Below, piece after piece: positions 50,868-57,913 of a DNA stretch of 64,000 nt. The notes beneath the pieces were generated by a model that was given only the letters and a program-made list of their open reading frames with translations, searched no databases and was not told the origin of the DNA. Source of the DNA: an uncultured Bacteroides sp. (GTDB lineage Bacteria > Bacteroidota > Bacteroidia > Bacteroidales > Bacteroidaceae); NCBI RefSeq assembly GCF_963677715.1, contig NZ_OY782495.1, positions 434,001 to 498,000 on the forward strand. Direction: 5' to 3'. The stretch's first letter is position 1. Every line of letters starts with the position of its first letter. Both the position numbers and the translations under genes were made by a program.

Positions 50868-51845
50868 CTACTCCATCCTGTTAAAAAGTTGTTTTGTCCA
50901 CTGATTTTTATATCCGGCCGAAGACTGTTCCTCCCGGTTGCCGGGTTTTATCAATGCTATTACCCGACGATTGGCCTTGCGCAGCGTGCGGTTATCAAAC
51001 GAGGCCAGATAGGTATAGGTTATCTTCTCGGAAGAATGCCCCAATGACTCGCTGATTACCCCCACCGGAATGCCAGCATGATAGGCCGCGGTGGCCCAAG
51101 AGTGGCGCGCCACGTACGAAGAGAGCTTTGTTTTAAGCTTCAGCAGGAGAGAAAGCCTCACCAAACGTTTGTTGTAAGAACGCAAGGCCGACTGGTATTG
51201 CTTGTATTCATTCTTGCCCGAACCATTCACGATGGAAAGCAGGTAAGGAGAACGGTTATTGGAGGAGGCATATCTCCGGATAAGGGTCATGGCACAGGGC
51301 TCTACCTCCACGGTGACCAGACCGCCCGTTTTGGTGCGGCGATAAGAGAGAACGCCGTTGCGCAGATCGCTGCGGCGCAGATGGATGAGGTCGACGAAGG
51401 GGATGCCGCGCAGATAGAACGAGAGCAGGAAAAGATCGCGCGCCATGGCCAGAGACGGATACGACTCCAGATCGGCACCGCAGAGCTGCTGGATAACGGC
51501 GGGAGTCACGGCGCGCTTGGCCGACGGATCATTACCCGTAAACACCTGATCGAAAAGTCGGGGATTATCCGCCGCCAACTCTTTTTCCACCGCCTGATTA
51601 TAAATGGAGCGGAGCATGCGCATGTACAGCGACACGGTATTGCGGCAACGGCCCAGCCCCGTCAGGTAGCGTTCATACTGCTTCAGCCATTCGGGGGTGA
51701 AGTCTTCAAAAGAAATCTCATTGTCCGCACGGAAACGCTCCACGCTACGCAGCGTGCTGCGATAAGCAGCCGACGTGCCGTCGCGACCGGAGAGTTTAAG
51801 TTCGTTACAAAGATTCAACGTAAAATCTGAAAATGATGTTTTCAT
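50868..51845 (-). CDS. Tyrosine recombinase, probable invertase of the fimbrial switch
   Basis: The 325-residue enzyme has a core-binding SAM-like domain (about 1-100) and a catalytic domain with all key residues. These are Arg146 (LSFYLRGIPF), Lys172 (RRTKTGG), the box II YVARHSW with Arg247 and His248, His270 (LGHSS) and the nucleophile Tyr279 (TYTYLASF). It resembles the Bacteroides Tsr/Mpi-type recombinases that invert local promoters. Its 3' end is 47 bp from the right inverted repeat, and the gene reads toward the switch. No consensus promoter was found upstream. Confidence 0.9.
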   Translation of the reverse strand: MKTSFSDFTLNLCNELKLSGRDGTSAAYRSTLRSVERFRADNEISFEDFTPEWLKQYERYLTGLGRCRNTVSLYMRMLRSIYNQAVEKELAADNPRLFDQVFTGNDPSAKRAVTPAVIQQLCGADLESYPSLAMARDLFLLSFYLRGIPFVDLIHLRRSDLRNGVLSYRRTKTGGLVTVEVEPCAMTLIRRYASSNNRSPYLLSIVNGSGKNEYKQYQSALRSYNKRLVRLSLLLKLKTKLSSYVARHSWATAAYHAGIPVGVISESLGHSSEKITYTYLASFDNRTLRKANRRVIALIKPGNREEQSSAGYKNQWTKQLFNRME

Positions 51846-51963
51846 ATAGAAATTAATTAGTTATATATATATAAACATTATATATGATATAGTAAGAATA
51901 TTAAGCTACATAACCAAATACTTTTATTTAAATATATAGTTATAACAAATAAATACTAATATT

Positions 51964-51994
51964 TTGTATTGTAATGATATTGATTTTATTTTTG
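51964..51994 (+). promoter_or_regulatory. Bacteroides-type promoter for the coiled-coil/VapE gene pair
   Basis: TTG at 51964-51966 and TATTTTTG at 51987-51994 with 20-nt spacing. The predicted start near 52001 gives a leader of about 38 nt. Confidence 0.68.
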
Positions 51995-52038
51995 CTTCCA
52001 ATAAACGGATATATTCAAATTACTAATTTAAAAAATAA

Positions 52039-52413
52039 ATGAACATGACTATTGAACAATTGGAACAGTCAAGAGCAAAATTAATTCACAGACGAAACAG
52101 ACTGCAAGATGAGGAGAATAAAATAGAAGGGGAACTTTTGGCCCTGGATAGTTTGATCAGGCATAAAAAAAAGAGTGAAAACAGGCGAATCATTGCCTTC
52201 GACGACGTTCATCGCTTCCTGCATACCATGAACAGGTTCTTTTTGTGGATGGAGAGGAAGCTAAACCTGCATTTCACCTATGCCAACTTTTGTCAGATGA
52301 TTACCAACAAATTTAGGCTCGAAAACAAAAGGAAACAAGGAGAATTCTTGTCGGAAGACACGATTCTGTCTTACTTCAAGAAGATAAAAAGAGGCGACTG
52401 GGAGCTGGCATAA
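52039..52413 (+). CDS. Hypothetical coiled-coil protein ahead of the VapE-type gene
   Basis: The 124-residue protein begins with a highly charged coiled coil (about 4-45; LEQSRAKLIHRRNRLQDEEN in part). A basic, mostly helical region follows (RFLHTMNRFFLWMERKLNLHF, then NFCQMITNKFRLENKRKQG). The C terminus (SEDTILSYFKKIKRGDWELA) could be a small winged-helix-like end. I do not recognise a family. It is transcribed with the VapE-type gene 43 bp downstream and may be a DNA-binding or loading partner; that is inference. The ATG at 52045 is an alternative start. Confidence 0.65.
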   Translation: MNMTIEQLEQSRAKLIHRRNRLQDEENKIEGELLALDSLIRHKKKSENRRIIAFDDVHRFLHTMNRFFLWMERKLNLHFTYANFCQMITNKFRLENKRKQGEFLSEDTILSYFKKIKRGDWELA

Positions 52414-52456
52414 ATAAATAAAGCAATACACCAAACAAGAAAAAACAACTTATAAA

Positions 52457-54556
52457 ATGAAAAACATTGTAATCTCATTATTTAAAAACGCGGCCTCAAA
52501 GCAACCGGCAACAGTAACCCTGAAAGCCGTTATAGAAGGCATACATTCCGGACGATGGAAAGAGGAAATAATACACATCCAGCAACTGACGGAAGAGGAA
52601 AAAAAGAAAGAAGCGGCCGGATGGAAGAGAAAATTGCCTTATGTGACGTTTGGCGGTGTGTTCGAAGGAGGACATCAGGCTGCACAGTTAAGGAAATACA
52701 GTTCGCTGGTGGTGCTGGATTATGATGGAGTGCCCGAAGCCGATGAACTGGAACGGATGCGGAAACGCAGCATGGAGCAACGTTGCGTGGTGAGTGTCTT
52801 CATCACTCCGTCGGGCCGGGGATTGAAGGTGGTTGTGCTCACCGCCGCCGCCAGCGGACAGCATGCCCGGACGTTTGCCGCCGTTACCGCTTACTTCGAC
52901 GCGCTGCTGCAACACCGCAGCGACACTTCTTGCAAAGACATCAGCAGGGGGCATTTTGTGTCGTGGGATGAGCGGGCGGTTTATAATGGGCAGGCGGAAC
53001 CTTTTGAACAGATGGTTAAAGAAACCGAGACGAACAAAGAACCCGAAGGCGTAAAGGAGAACGCAAGCCGCCCGCAAAAAGCCATATCAAATGAAGAACG
53101 CACCAAAACGGTACTGGCCGCCGCAATGATGCAGCTCAACAAGAAGATGTTATACACCAAAGGGAACCGGAATAATTATCTTTTCGAGCTGCTGTGTCAT
53201 CTCAACAGAAAAGGCATAGAGAGTGGCGAGGCAGAGAGGCTATGCCGGGCAAACTTCGAGCTTCCGGCAGAGGAGTTGAGCGCCATTGTGCGCAGTGCCT
53301 ATTCGCACGAAAAAGAGCATGCCTGCAAGGCGGAGAAAGAAAAAACGGAAAAGAAACAGGAACTGATAAAAAACATAGAACAACATCTTGCCCGGCGCTA
53401 CGAATTACGTTTTAACACGGTGCTGAATCGGTTGGAGTTTCGACGTAAAGGTAACAAAAAGAGCTTGCGCGAACCGATGACGGATTATGACGAAAATTCC
53501 ATCTATCGCGGGTTGCTACTCGAGGGATTCGATCTGCGCATCAGCCTACTGCACAGCATATTGAATTCTAATTTTGTACCACTGTACGATCCGTTTACGG
53601 AGTATTTTAAAGCCCTGGCGCCGTGGGACGGACAAACGGATTACATCGCTCAGCTGGCGGAAACGGTTACCACCACCAACCCCGCGCACTGGAAGTTGTG
53701 CCTGCGCAAGTGGCTCGTGGCCATGGTGGCAGGATGGTTGCGCCCCGAGGTGGTGAACCATACGGTGTTGGTGCTCATCGGGAAGCAGGGGATATACAAA
53801 ACGTCATGGGGACTGAGGCTGATGCCGCCCGAGCTGGAAAAATATCGCTACAGCGGAACCATAAACACGCACGATAAAGACGGCCTGTTTACCCTCTCGC
53901 AATGCGGACTAATTAACAACGAGGAGATAGAGAACATGACGCAACGAGAGCTGAACGAGTTCAAGGCGTTGGTAACACAGGGAGTTATCAACCAGCGGGC
54001 GGCCTACGGGCACAACAAGGAATACCTCATCCGCCGGGCTTCGTTCATAGCCAACGGCAATAACAAAGAGATACTGACCGACCCCACTGGCAACCGCCGT
54101 TTTCTCTGCTTCGAGGTTACCGACATCCGTCCGAGCGAAGACTTCTTACTGCCCTACGCAGGCATCTACGCACAGGCTTTCGCCCTGCTGCAATCGGGCT
54201 TCTGCTACTGGTTCGACCGCAAAGAAACAAAGCTGGTGAACAGTTCAAACAAGGAGTTCGAACTACGCAGTGTGGAAGAAGAACAACTCTCCGTTTGCTT
54301 CCGGAAACCCGCACGCGGAGAACAAGGAGAGCTGATGACAGCCTCACAGATAATGGGCAAACTGATGGTGTGGGTGCGCACGCCGATGAGTGTGGTGCGG
54401 GTGGGTCGTGCCCTTAAAAAATGGGGATATGAAAGAATAACGATGCGTGGCGTAAGTGTCTATCTGGTAATGGAACTCACTGTAGATGAGGTGAATACGC
54501 AAAAAAGAAGCATCAAGCGTGAAGGGGATGTAGGGGATGTAGGGGTACTTTTCTAA
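52457..54556 (+). CDS. VapE/BT4734-family primase-helicase-like protein
   Basis: The 699-residue protein has an N-terminal BT4734-like domain (about 50-190) with VVLDYDG at 85-91, TPSGRGLKVVV at about 118-128 and RGHFVSWD. These look like the DxD, glycine-rich and His motifs of primase-polymerase folds. A helical PriCT-like region lies at about 215-290. The VirE/VapE P-loop ATPase domain (about 370-600) has Walker A GKQGIYKTS at 442-450, a Walker B-like LINNEEIEN and DPTGNRRFLCFEV. A C-terminal winged-helix-like segment ends in a GDVGDVG tail encoded by a short tandem repeat. This architecture is used by phages and mobile elements to start replication. No integrase or phage structural gene is next to it. 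Confidence 0.85.
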   Translation: MKNIVISLFKNAASKQPATVTLKAVIEGIHSGRWKEEIIHIQQLTEEEKKKEAAGWKRKLPYVTFGGVFEGGHQAAQLRKYSSLVVLDYDGVPEADELERMRKRSMEQRCVVSVFITPSGRGLKVVVLTAAASGQHARTFAAVTAYFDALLQHRSDTSCKDISRGHFVSWDERAVYNGQAEPFEQMVKETETNKEPEGVKENASRPQKAISNEERTKTVLAAAMMQLNKKMLYTKGNRNNYLFELLCHLNRKGIESGEAERLCRANFELPAEELSAIVRSAYSHEKEHACKAEKEKTEKKQELIKNIEQHLARRYELRFNTVLNRLEFRRKGNKKSLREPMTDYDENSIYRGLLLEGFDLRISLLHSILNSNFVPLYDPFTEYFKALAPWDGQTDYIAQLAETVTTTNPAHWKLCLRKWLVAMVAGWLRPEVVNHTVLVLIGKQGIYKTSWGLRLMPPELEKYRYSGTINTHDKDGLFTLSQCGLINNEEIENMTQRELNEFKALVTQGVINQRAAYGHNKEYLIRRASFIANGNNKEILTDPTGNRRFLCFEVTDIRPSEDFLLPYAGIYAQAFALLQSGFCYWFDRKETKLVNSSNKEFELRSVEEEQLSVCFRKPARGEQGELMTASQIMGKLMVWVRTPMSVVRVGRALKKWGYERITMRGVSVYLVMELTVDEVNTQKRSIKREGDVGDVGVLF

Positions 54557-54637
54557 GAAGATTGTATTTTCCATTTTATTTTTTATTTAAAAAAAACAAT
54601 TAGTATAGAAAAAACCCTTTTCATCCCCTACATCCCC
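54524..54637. repeat. 16-bp inverted repeat spanning the VapE stop codon
   Basis: GGGGATGTAGGGGATG (54524-54539, part of two GGGGATGTA tandem units inside the gene) is exactly complementary to 54622-54637 beyond the stop codon. The transcript could form a 16-bp stem enclosing the end of the gene. Confidence 0.75.
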
Positions 54638-54663
54638 CACCCTGATAGTGGCAACAGATGAAA

Positions 54664-54700
54664 CGGCAAGGCTCTCCACAAAGCACGGAGAGCCTTGCCG
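54664..54700. repeat. 14-bp perfect GC-rich hairpin
   Basis: CGGCAAGGCTCTCC (54664-54677) is exactly complementary to 54687-54700 with a 9-nt loop. A second weaker stem (AGGCC/GGCTT) follows at once. There is no T-tract, so it is more likely an RNA structure or a repeat than a terminator. Confidence 0.75.
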
Positions 54701-54858
54701 CAGGCCATCTCGAGGCTTGTTAGCAGCGACAAAGAGTAACCTTATAGCTGTAGCACACATGGGTTGATGCGGAAACAAGCCCCCCACCCCCGCAACAAGA
54801 AAGAAACCAAATCGGAGAAAAAAGTAATTAAAAAACGCCCGAATAATGATCGTAATAC

Positions 54859-54889
54859 TTGACTTTTCCTCTCTCATTTTGTATCTTTA
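54859..54889 (+). promoter_or_regulatory. Promoter for the HU-like gene
   Basis: TTG at 54859-54861 and TATCTTTA at 54882-54889 with 20-nt spacing; the last base of the -7 box differs from consensus. Start near 54896, leaving a long leader of about 94 nt before the ATG at 54990. Confidence 0.55.
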
Positions 54890-54989
54890 TCAAAGCAGAT
54901 AAAGGCTGTCAGAACATGAGCCGGCAATGCCACACAACACTTTATTTGCAACAATTATAACCAAATTATTAATTTAAATTTAAATCCCT

Positions 54990-55481
54990 ATGGCAGTACC
55001 CGTAATGCGTTATCTACGCAAGAAGTATTACAACAAAGCAGATTCGCCCATGCTCTACTATTTGAAGCAAGAACCCGGATCGGGGCAGATGTACAACATC
55101 AACACACTGGCCGCAAGAATCGAAGCTAACGGTTCGCTCACGCAAGAAGATGTGATTCACTCCATCCAATCTTTTGTGCGCCACCTGCGCGAAGTGCTCA
55201 TCGAGGGCAACAAGGTAAAGGTAGACGGACTGGGCATTTTCCACATCACCACCTCGTGCACCGGTTCCGAAAAGGCCGAAGATTGCACTGTGAAGAGCAT
55301 CCGCCGGGTAAACCTCCGCTTTATGGTAGACAGCGCGCTGCGTCTGGTCAACGACTCCATTGCCACCACCCGAAGCGCCCCCAACAACGTGTCCTTCTAC
55401 CTGAAATCGGAATCCGCCACCACTCCCGGAGGAGACAGCGGCGGCTCAGGTGACGGCGGCGGAGAAGATCCCGACGCTTAA
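54990..55481 (+). CDS. HU-like DNA-binding protein with acidic glycine-rich tail
   Basis: The 163-residue protein has an HU/IHF-type fold adapted as in the Bacteroidetes HU-like group (about 1-125). It has paired N-terminal helices (ITxxDVIHSIQSFVRHLREVL pattern) and the beta-arm start GNKVKVDGLGIFHIT, with VNLRFMVDSALR near the end. A disordered glycine/aspartate-rich tail (about 140-163) ends the protein. Homologues are repeatedly encoded with a VapE-type protein and an amidase in Bacteroides. It should bind and bend DNA, but its specific role is unknown. Confidence 0.85.
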   Translation: MAVPVMRYLRKKYYNKADSPMLYYLKQEPGSGQMYNINTLAARIEANGSLTQEDVIHSIQSFVRHLREVLIEGNKVKVDGLGIFHITTSCTGSEKAEDCTVKSIRRVNLRFMVDSALRLVNDSIATTRSAPNNVSFYLKSESATTPGGDSGGSGDGGGEDPDA

Positions 55482-56076
55482 GCCCCCTCCTTCTTTTGCC
55501 GTGAGGTAAAAAAGGAATCTCTCTAAAGTCCGGCCGCCTGTCGATGTACGCAAAAGTGAACGAGCCCCCAACAAAAGCTCCGCAGCACTGCCTTAAAAAT
55601 AGCAGATACGATCGCCTGTTGTTATAGGCAGCACAGTAACAGCACACAGCAGGCGGCCCGATTTAGGGAGTACGAGAAGAAACCTTAGCATACTCAACAA
55701 GGGAAAAAATAGCATTATGCAGTTTTACGAATCGTTTCCTATTAACAAGAAAATCAATACAAAAAGCAAATAAATGATACCTTCTCCTTAAAACGAGGCT
55801 TTCTCCCCGAAATCACAAAAAGTGCATGTACAAAGGATCTCAAGGCAAAAAGTAAGCTCCCGTTTTTACTCCGCAAAAAAAACAGTCTTCTCCGCAAAAA
55901 CGGGAAAGAGCCTGAAACGCCGATAAATAAGCACCTGTAGCCTTACTCCTCAAAAAAGAGCTCTTTGCCACTTTTTTTGATACTAAAACCGTACATAATG
56001 CAGCAAACACTACGTCCTCATCTTTGGGCATAAAAAACAAAAGAAAAGTAAGTAAAACCTTTAATAAAAGAATGAA
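55482..56076. other. Large intergenic region between HU and the 90-residue gene
   Basis: No convincing gene is visible in nearly 600 bp. It contains a terminator-like near-inverted repeat just after the HU stop (about 55488-55517) and a 9-bp inverted repeat (GGCCGCCTG at 55532-55540 with 55650-55658). A small GCCT/AGGC hairpin lies between. A minus-strand frame at 55840-56160 overlaps the start of the next gene and is judged a chance frame. Confidence 0.45.
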
Positions 56077-56349
56077 ATGAAAAAAGTAATCGAACAAATC
56101 ATGGAATGCATTGTAACCGTGCTCCCCTTCTTCAAAAAGAAAAACGCAAAAGAAATCCAAGAATTCAGCGACCTGATAACCGGCCAGTACGAATTCTTAG
56201 TGCAACAACTCGAAAAAATGCTTCAAGACTATTTAGACCTCAGCGAAAAAATAAAAGAGATGCACGCCGAAATGTTCAACCTCAAAGACGAACTGGGCAA
56301 AGCACTGACACAACAGTGCACCGCCAAAGACTGCACCTCAAGAATCTAA
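56077..56349 (+). CDS. Hypothetical 90-residue coiled-coil protein
   Basis: The protein has a hydrophobic N terminus (MKKVIEQIMECIVTVLPFFKKK), perhaps an amphipathic membrane-associating helix. A long coiled coil follows at about 25-75, with regular leucine spacing (FLVQQLEKMLQDYLDLSEKIKEM in part). The C terminus has two cysteines (QQCTAKDC). I do not recognise a family. It lies in the position usually taken by a small protein between HU and amidase genes of this gene set. Confidence 0.65.
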   Translation: MKKVIEQIMECIVTVLPFFKKKNAKEIQEFSDLITGQYEFLVQQLEKMLQDYLDLSEKIKEMHAEMFNLKDELGKALTQQCTAKDCTSRI

Positions 56350-56793
56350 TCACCCCCCCAGACGCAAAAGAAAGGAACCAAAGAAAAAACATAGGCAAAG
56401 CCCCCCACAAAAGTTATTGCTCACAACAGCAAGCGAAGCAAAGCAAAAACAGCAAAACAATGGAAGCAAGCATGTAAAGCATTCCATTTCGCTACAGCGA
56501 GCGAAGCAAAGCAAAAACGCGAAGCAGAAGCAATGGAAGCAAGCAAGCAAAGCATTCCATCTTGCCACAGCGAGCGAAGCAAAGCGCCACACGCACCAAA
56601 AGCAAGAGAATGGCCTCTTATGCGTAGCGTTAAACGGAGGGAATGTTTGGAGCGTAAAGCAAGCGATACTGTTTGAGCGAAGCGAGTTGTATCGCTTGTA
56701 GCGGAAAACACAACCGCAGTAGCGTAGCATGAGAAGCCTTGATTTTTTCTTTGTTACCTTTCTTTTGCATCAAGGCAAAAGAAAGTAATCACA
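56350..56793. repeat. Repeat-rich block between the 90-residue gene and the amidase gene
   Basis: Imperfect inverted repeats of 26 bp (56364-56389 and 56743-56768, 24 of 26 matching) enclose this 405-bp block. Inside are tandem units of 68 bp (56426-56493) and 73 bp (56494-56566), and a partial third (56567-56589), all built from GCGAAGCAAAGC-type words with internal AATGGAA/TTCCATT arms. A 10-bp inverted repeat (CAAGCGATAC...GTATCGCTTG) lies near 56660-56700. The block is free of convincing genes; the minus-strand frame is low-complexity. Confidence 0.75.
56758..56785 (+). promoter_or_regulatory. Hairpin directly before the amidase start codon
   Basis: CTTTCTTTTGC (56758-56768) is exactly complementary to GCAAAAGAAAG (56775-56785) with a 6-nt loop. 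The hairpin ends 8 nt before the ATG at 56794 and includes the purine-rich stretch that would serve as ribosome site. Confidence 0.6.
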
Positions 56794-57234
56794 ATGCGAA
56801 TCGTAAATTTAATCATCCTCCACTGCTCCGCCACGCGCGAAGACAGAGACTTCACCGAGCAGTTACTCGAAGCAGCCCACCGCCGGAGAGGGTTCAACGG
56901 CATCGGCTATCATTACTACATCCGTAAAAACGGAGACATCAAAACCACCCGCCCCATCGAACGCATAGGTGCCCATGCCAAAGGCTACAACGCCAACAGC
57001 ATCGGCATCTGTTACGAAGGCGGACTCGATGCCGCCGGAAAGCCCAAAGACACCCGCACCCTGTGGCAAAAACATTCGTTGCAGGTATTGGTAAAAGCCC
57101 TGCTGATGGATTACCCAGACTGCCGTGTGTGCGGCCATCGCGATCTGAGTCCCGACCTCAACGGAGACGGAGAGATAGAACCCGAAGAATGGATCAAAGC
57201 CTGCCCCTGCTTCGACGTAAGCACAGAAATGTAA
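56794..57234 (+). CDS. N-acetylmuramoyl-L-alanine amidase, T7 lysozyme-like
   Basis: The 146-residue Amidase_2 enzyme cleaves the amide between muramic acid and the stem peptide. Zinc-ligand candidates are His10 (LHCSAT), the His in VCGHRDLSPD and the Cys in KACPCFDV, matching the T7 lysozyme His-His-Cys site. The length equals the bare T7 lysozyme domain. No signal peptide is present, so it is either released by lysis or used in the cytoplasm, as for phage-type amidases. It ends the coiled-coil/VapE/HU gene set and is followed by a terminator. Confidence 0.92.
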   Translation: MRIVNLIILHCSATREDRDFTEQLLEAAHRRRGFNGIGYHYYIRKNGDIKTTRPIERIGAHAKGYNANSIGICYEGGLDAAGKPKDTRTLWQKHSLQVLVKALLMDYPDCRVCGHRDLSPDLNGDGEIEPEEWIKACPCFDVSTEM

Positions 57235-57239
57235 ACACA

Positions 57240-57278
57240 AAAAGTCCGGCACTCATCAAGATAGCCGGACTTTTCATC
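57240..57278 (+). terminator. Intrinsic terminator after the amidase gene
   Basis: An 11-bp perfect stem (57240-57250 with 57264-57274) ends in four T as its A-T closing pairs. It lies just after the amidase stop codon and closes the gene set. Confidence 0.75.
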
Positions 57279-57553
57279 TATCTATTTTTCACTGCCTCCC
57301 GGTTAAAGCTCACCAAAAGACAATCGGCTACCACAAAGTCGCATTTTTTAATTGAGATTGCTATTAAGTAAGCAGGCTACATCCGTAAAGACAATATCAA
57401 ATGCCATAACATATAGTGTAATTAGAACTGCTTTATCATATATAAAATTATATTTACTCATAAATGTTAAAAAGAGAAACAACCACTCTGTTTGAATAAA
57501 TACATGAAAGCAGATAATTAACAATTAAAAAAGATTATTTTAGAAAAAATAGC
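57279..57553. other. Intergenic region before the cobalamin riboswitch
   Basis: AT-rich sequence with no gene or repeat that I can support. It separates the amidase terminator from the riboswitch promoter. Confidence 0.4.
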
Positions 57554-57561
57554 TATATTTG
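57554..57561 (+). promoter_or_regulatory. Promoter -7 box for the riboswitch operon
   Basis: TATATTTG matches the -7 consensus and lies just before the riboswitch. The expected TTG upstream is not clear. Confidence 0.5.
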
Positions 57562-57565
57562 TCGC

Positions 57566-57765
57566 ATCAAGGTTCCAAACCGGACATCAGTTTCCGGAGA
57601 GGATTAATAGGGAATGCCGTGAAAATCGGCTACAATACCCGTTGCTGTGAGTTCCTACTCTCTTATATATACAGAGAGTAAAAAGGGGTCAACATTCTTT
57701 GCCACTGTTTTTAATAAAATGGGAAGGCGTTGAACCGGAACAAGTCAGAAGACCTGCCTCGATTA
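57566..57765 (+). promoter_or_regulatory. Cobalamin riboswitch
   Basis: The aptamer core is recognised from its conserved boxes: AATAGGGAATGCCGTGAAAAT followed by CGGC...ACCCGTTGCTGTGA (57606-57650), then GCCACTG (57701-57707) and GGGAAGGC (57721-57728), and the B12-box-like AAGTCAGAAGACCTGCC (57742-57758). A hairpin CTCTCTTATATATACAGAGAG lies between the two halves. It should turn off the downstream lipoprotein operon when adenosyl- or other cobalamin is abundant. No clear terminator is seen before the ATG at 57914, so control may act on translation. Confidence 0.93.
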
Positions 57766-57913
57766 TAACACGATTTGCGCCACGGGATTATGGGCAGAAT
57801 CAAATAGAATCATAGCTTATATCCGATTTTTTACGGCCCTATTTTTCCATTTGTTTCATTTCATTATTCCATAACGCATATATTTTTAATTGTTTAATTA
57901 AAATTTATGTCTT

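Larger units (their letters stand above)
54557..54989. other. Intergenic region with hairpins and the HU promoter
   Basis: There is no protein gene. It holds the right arm of the repeat at 54524-54637, a 14-bp GC-rich hairpin at 54664-54700, C-rich stretches near 54780, and a promoter at 54859-54889. A minus-strand frame here (54587-54877) lacks any recognisable content and is taken as chance. Confidence 0.5.

Noticed and set aside
51078-51830. A 250-codon plus-strand open frame over the tyrosine recombinase gene
   Set aside because: The recombinase on the other strand has all catalytic residues; the antisense frame reads as low-quality arginine-rich sequence. The antisense transcript proposed for the OFF state need not be translated.
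54587-54877. A 96-codon minus-strand frame downstream of the VapE gene
   Set aside because: It runs through the hairpins and C-rich stretches, has no family pattern and lies antisense to the HU promoter region.
55840-56160. A 106-codon minus-strand frame between HU and the 90-residue gene
   Set aside because: It overlaps the start of the better-supported plus-strand gene and its Phe/Cys/Lys-rich content matches no family; no promoter seen.
56426-56589. Possible CRISPR array
   Set aside because: The units are 68-73 bp of continuous similar sequence with no repeat/unique-spacer alternation, there are only two and a part, and no cas gene is in the window.
56350-56730. A 126-codon minus-strand frame rich in Cys, Phe and Leu
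   Set aside because: It is a translation of the tandem repeats and the inverted-repeat ends; composition is low-complexity and there is no start context.
52039-57278. Integrated prophage
   Set aside because: No capsid, portal, terminase or tail gene, and no functional integrase oriented to the set; the recombinase at 50868 is better explained by the adjacent inverted repeats.
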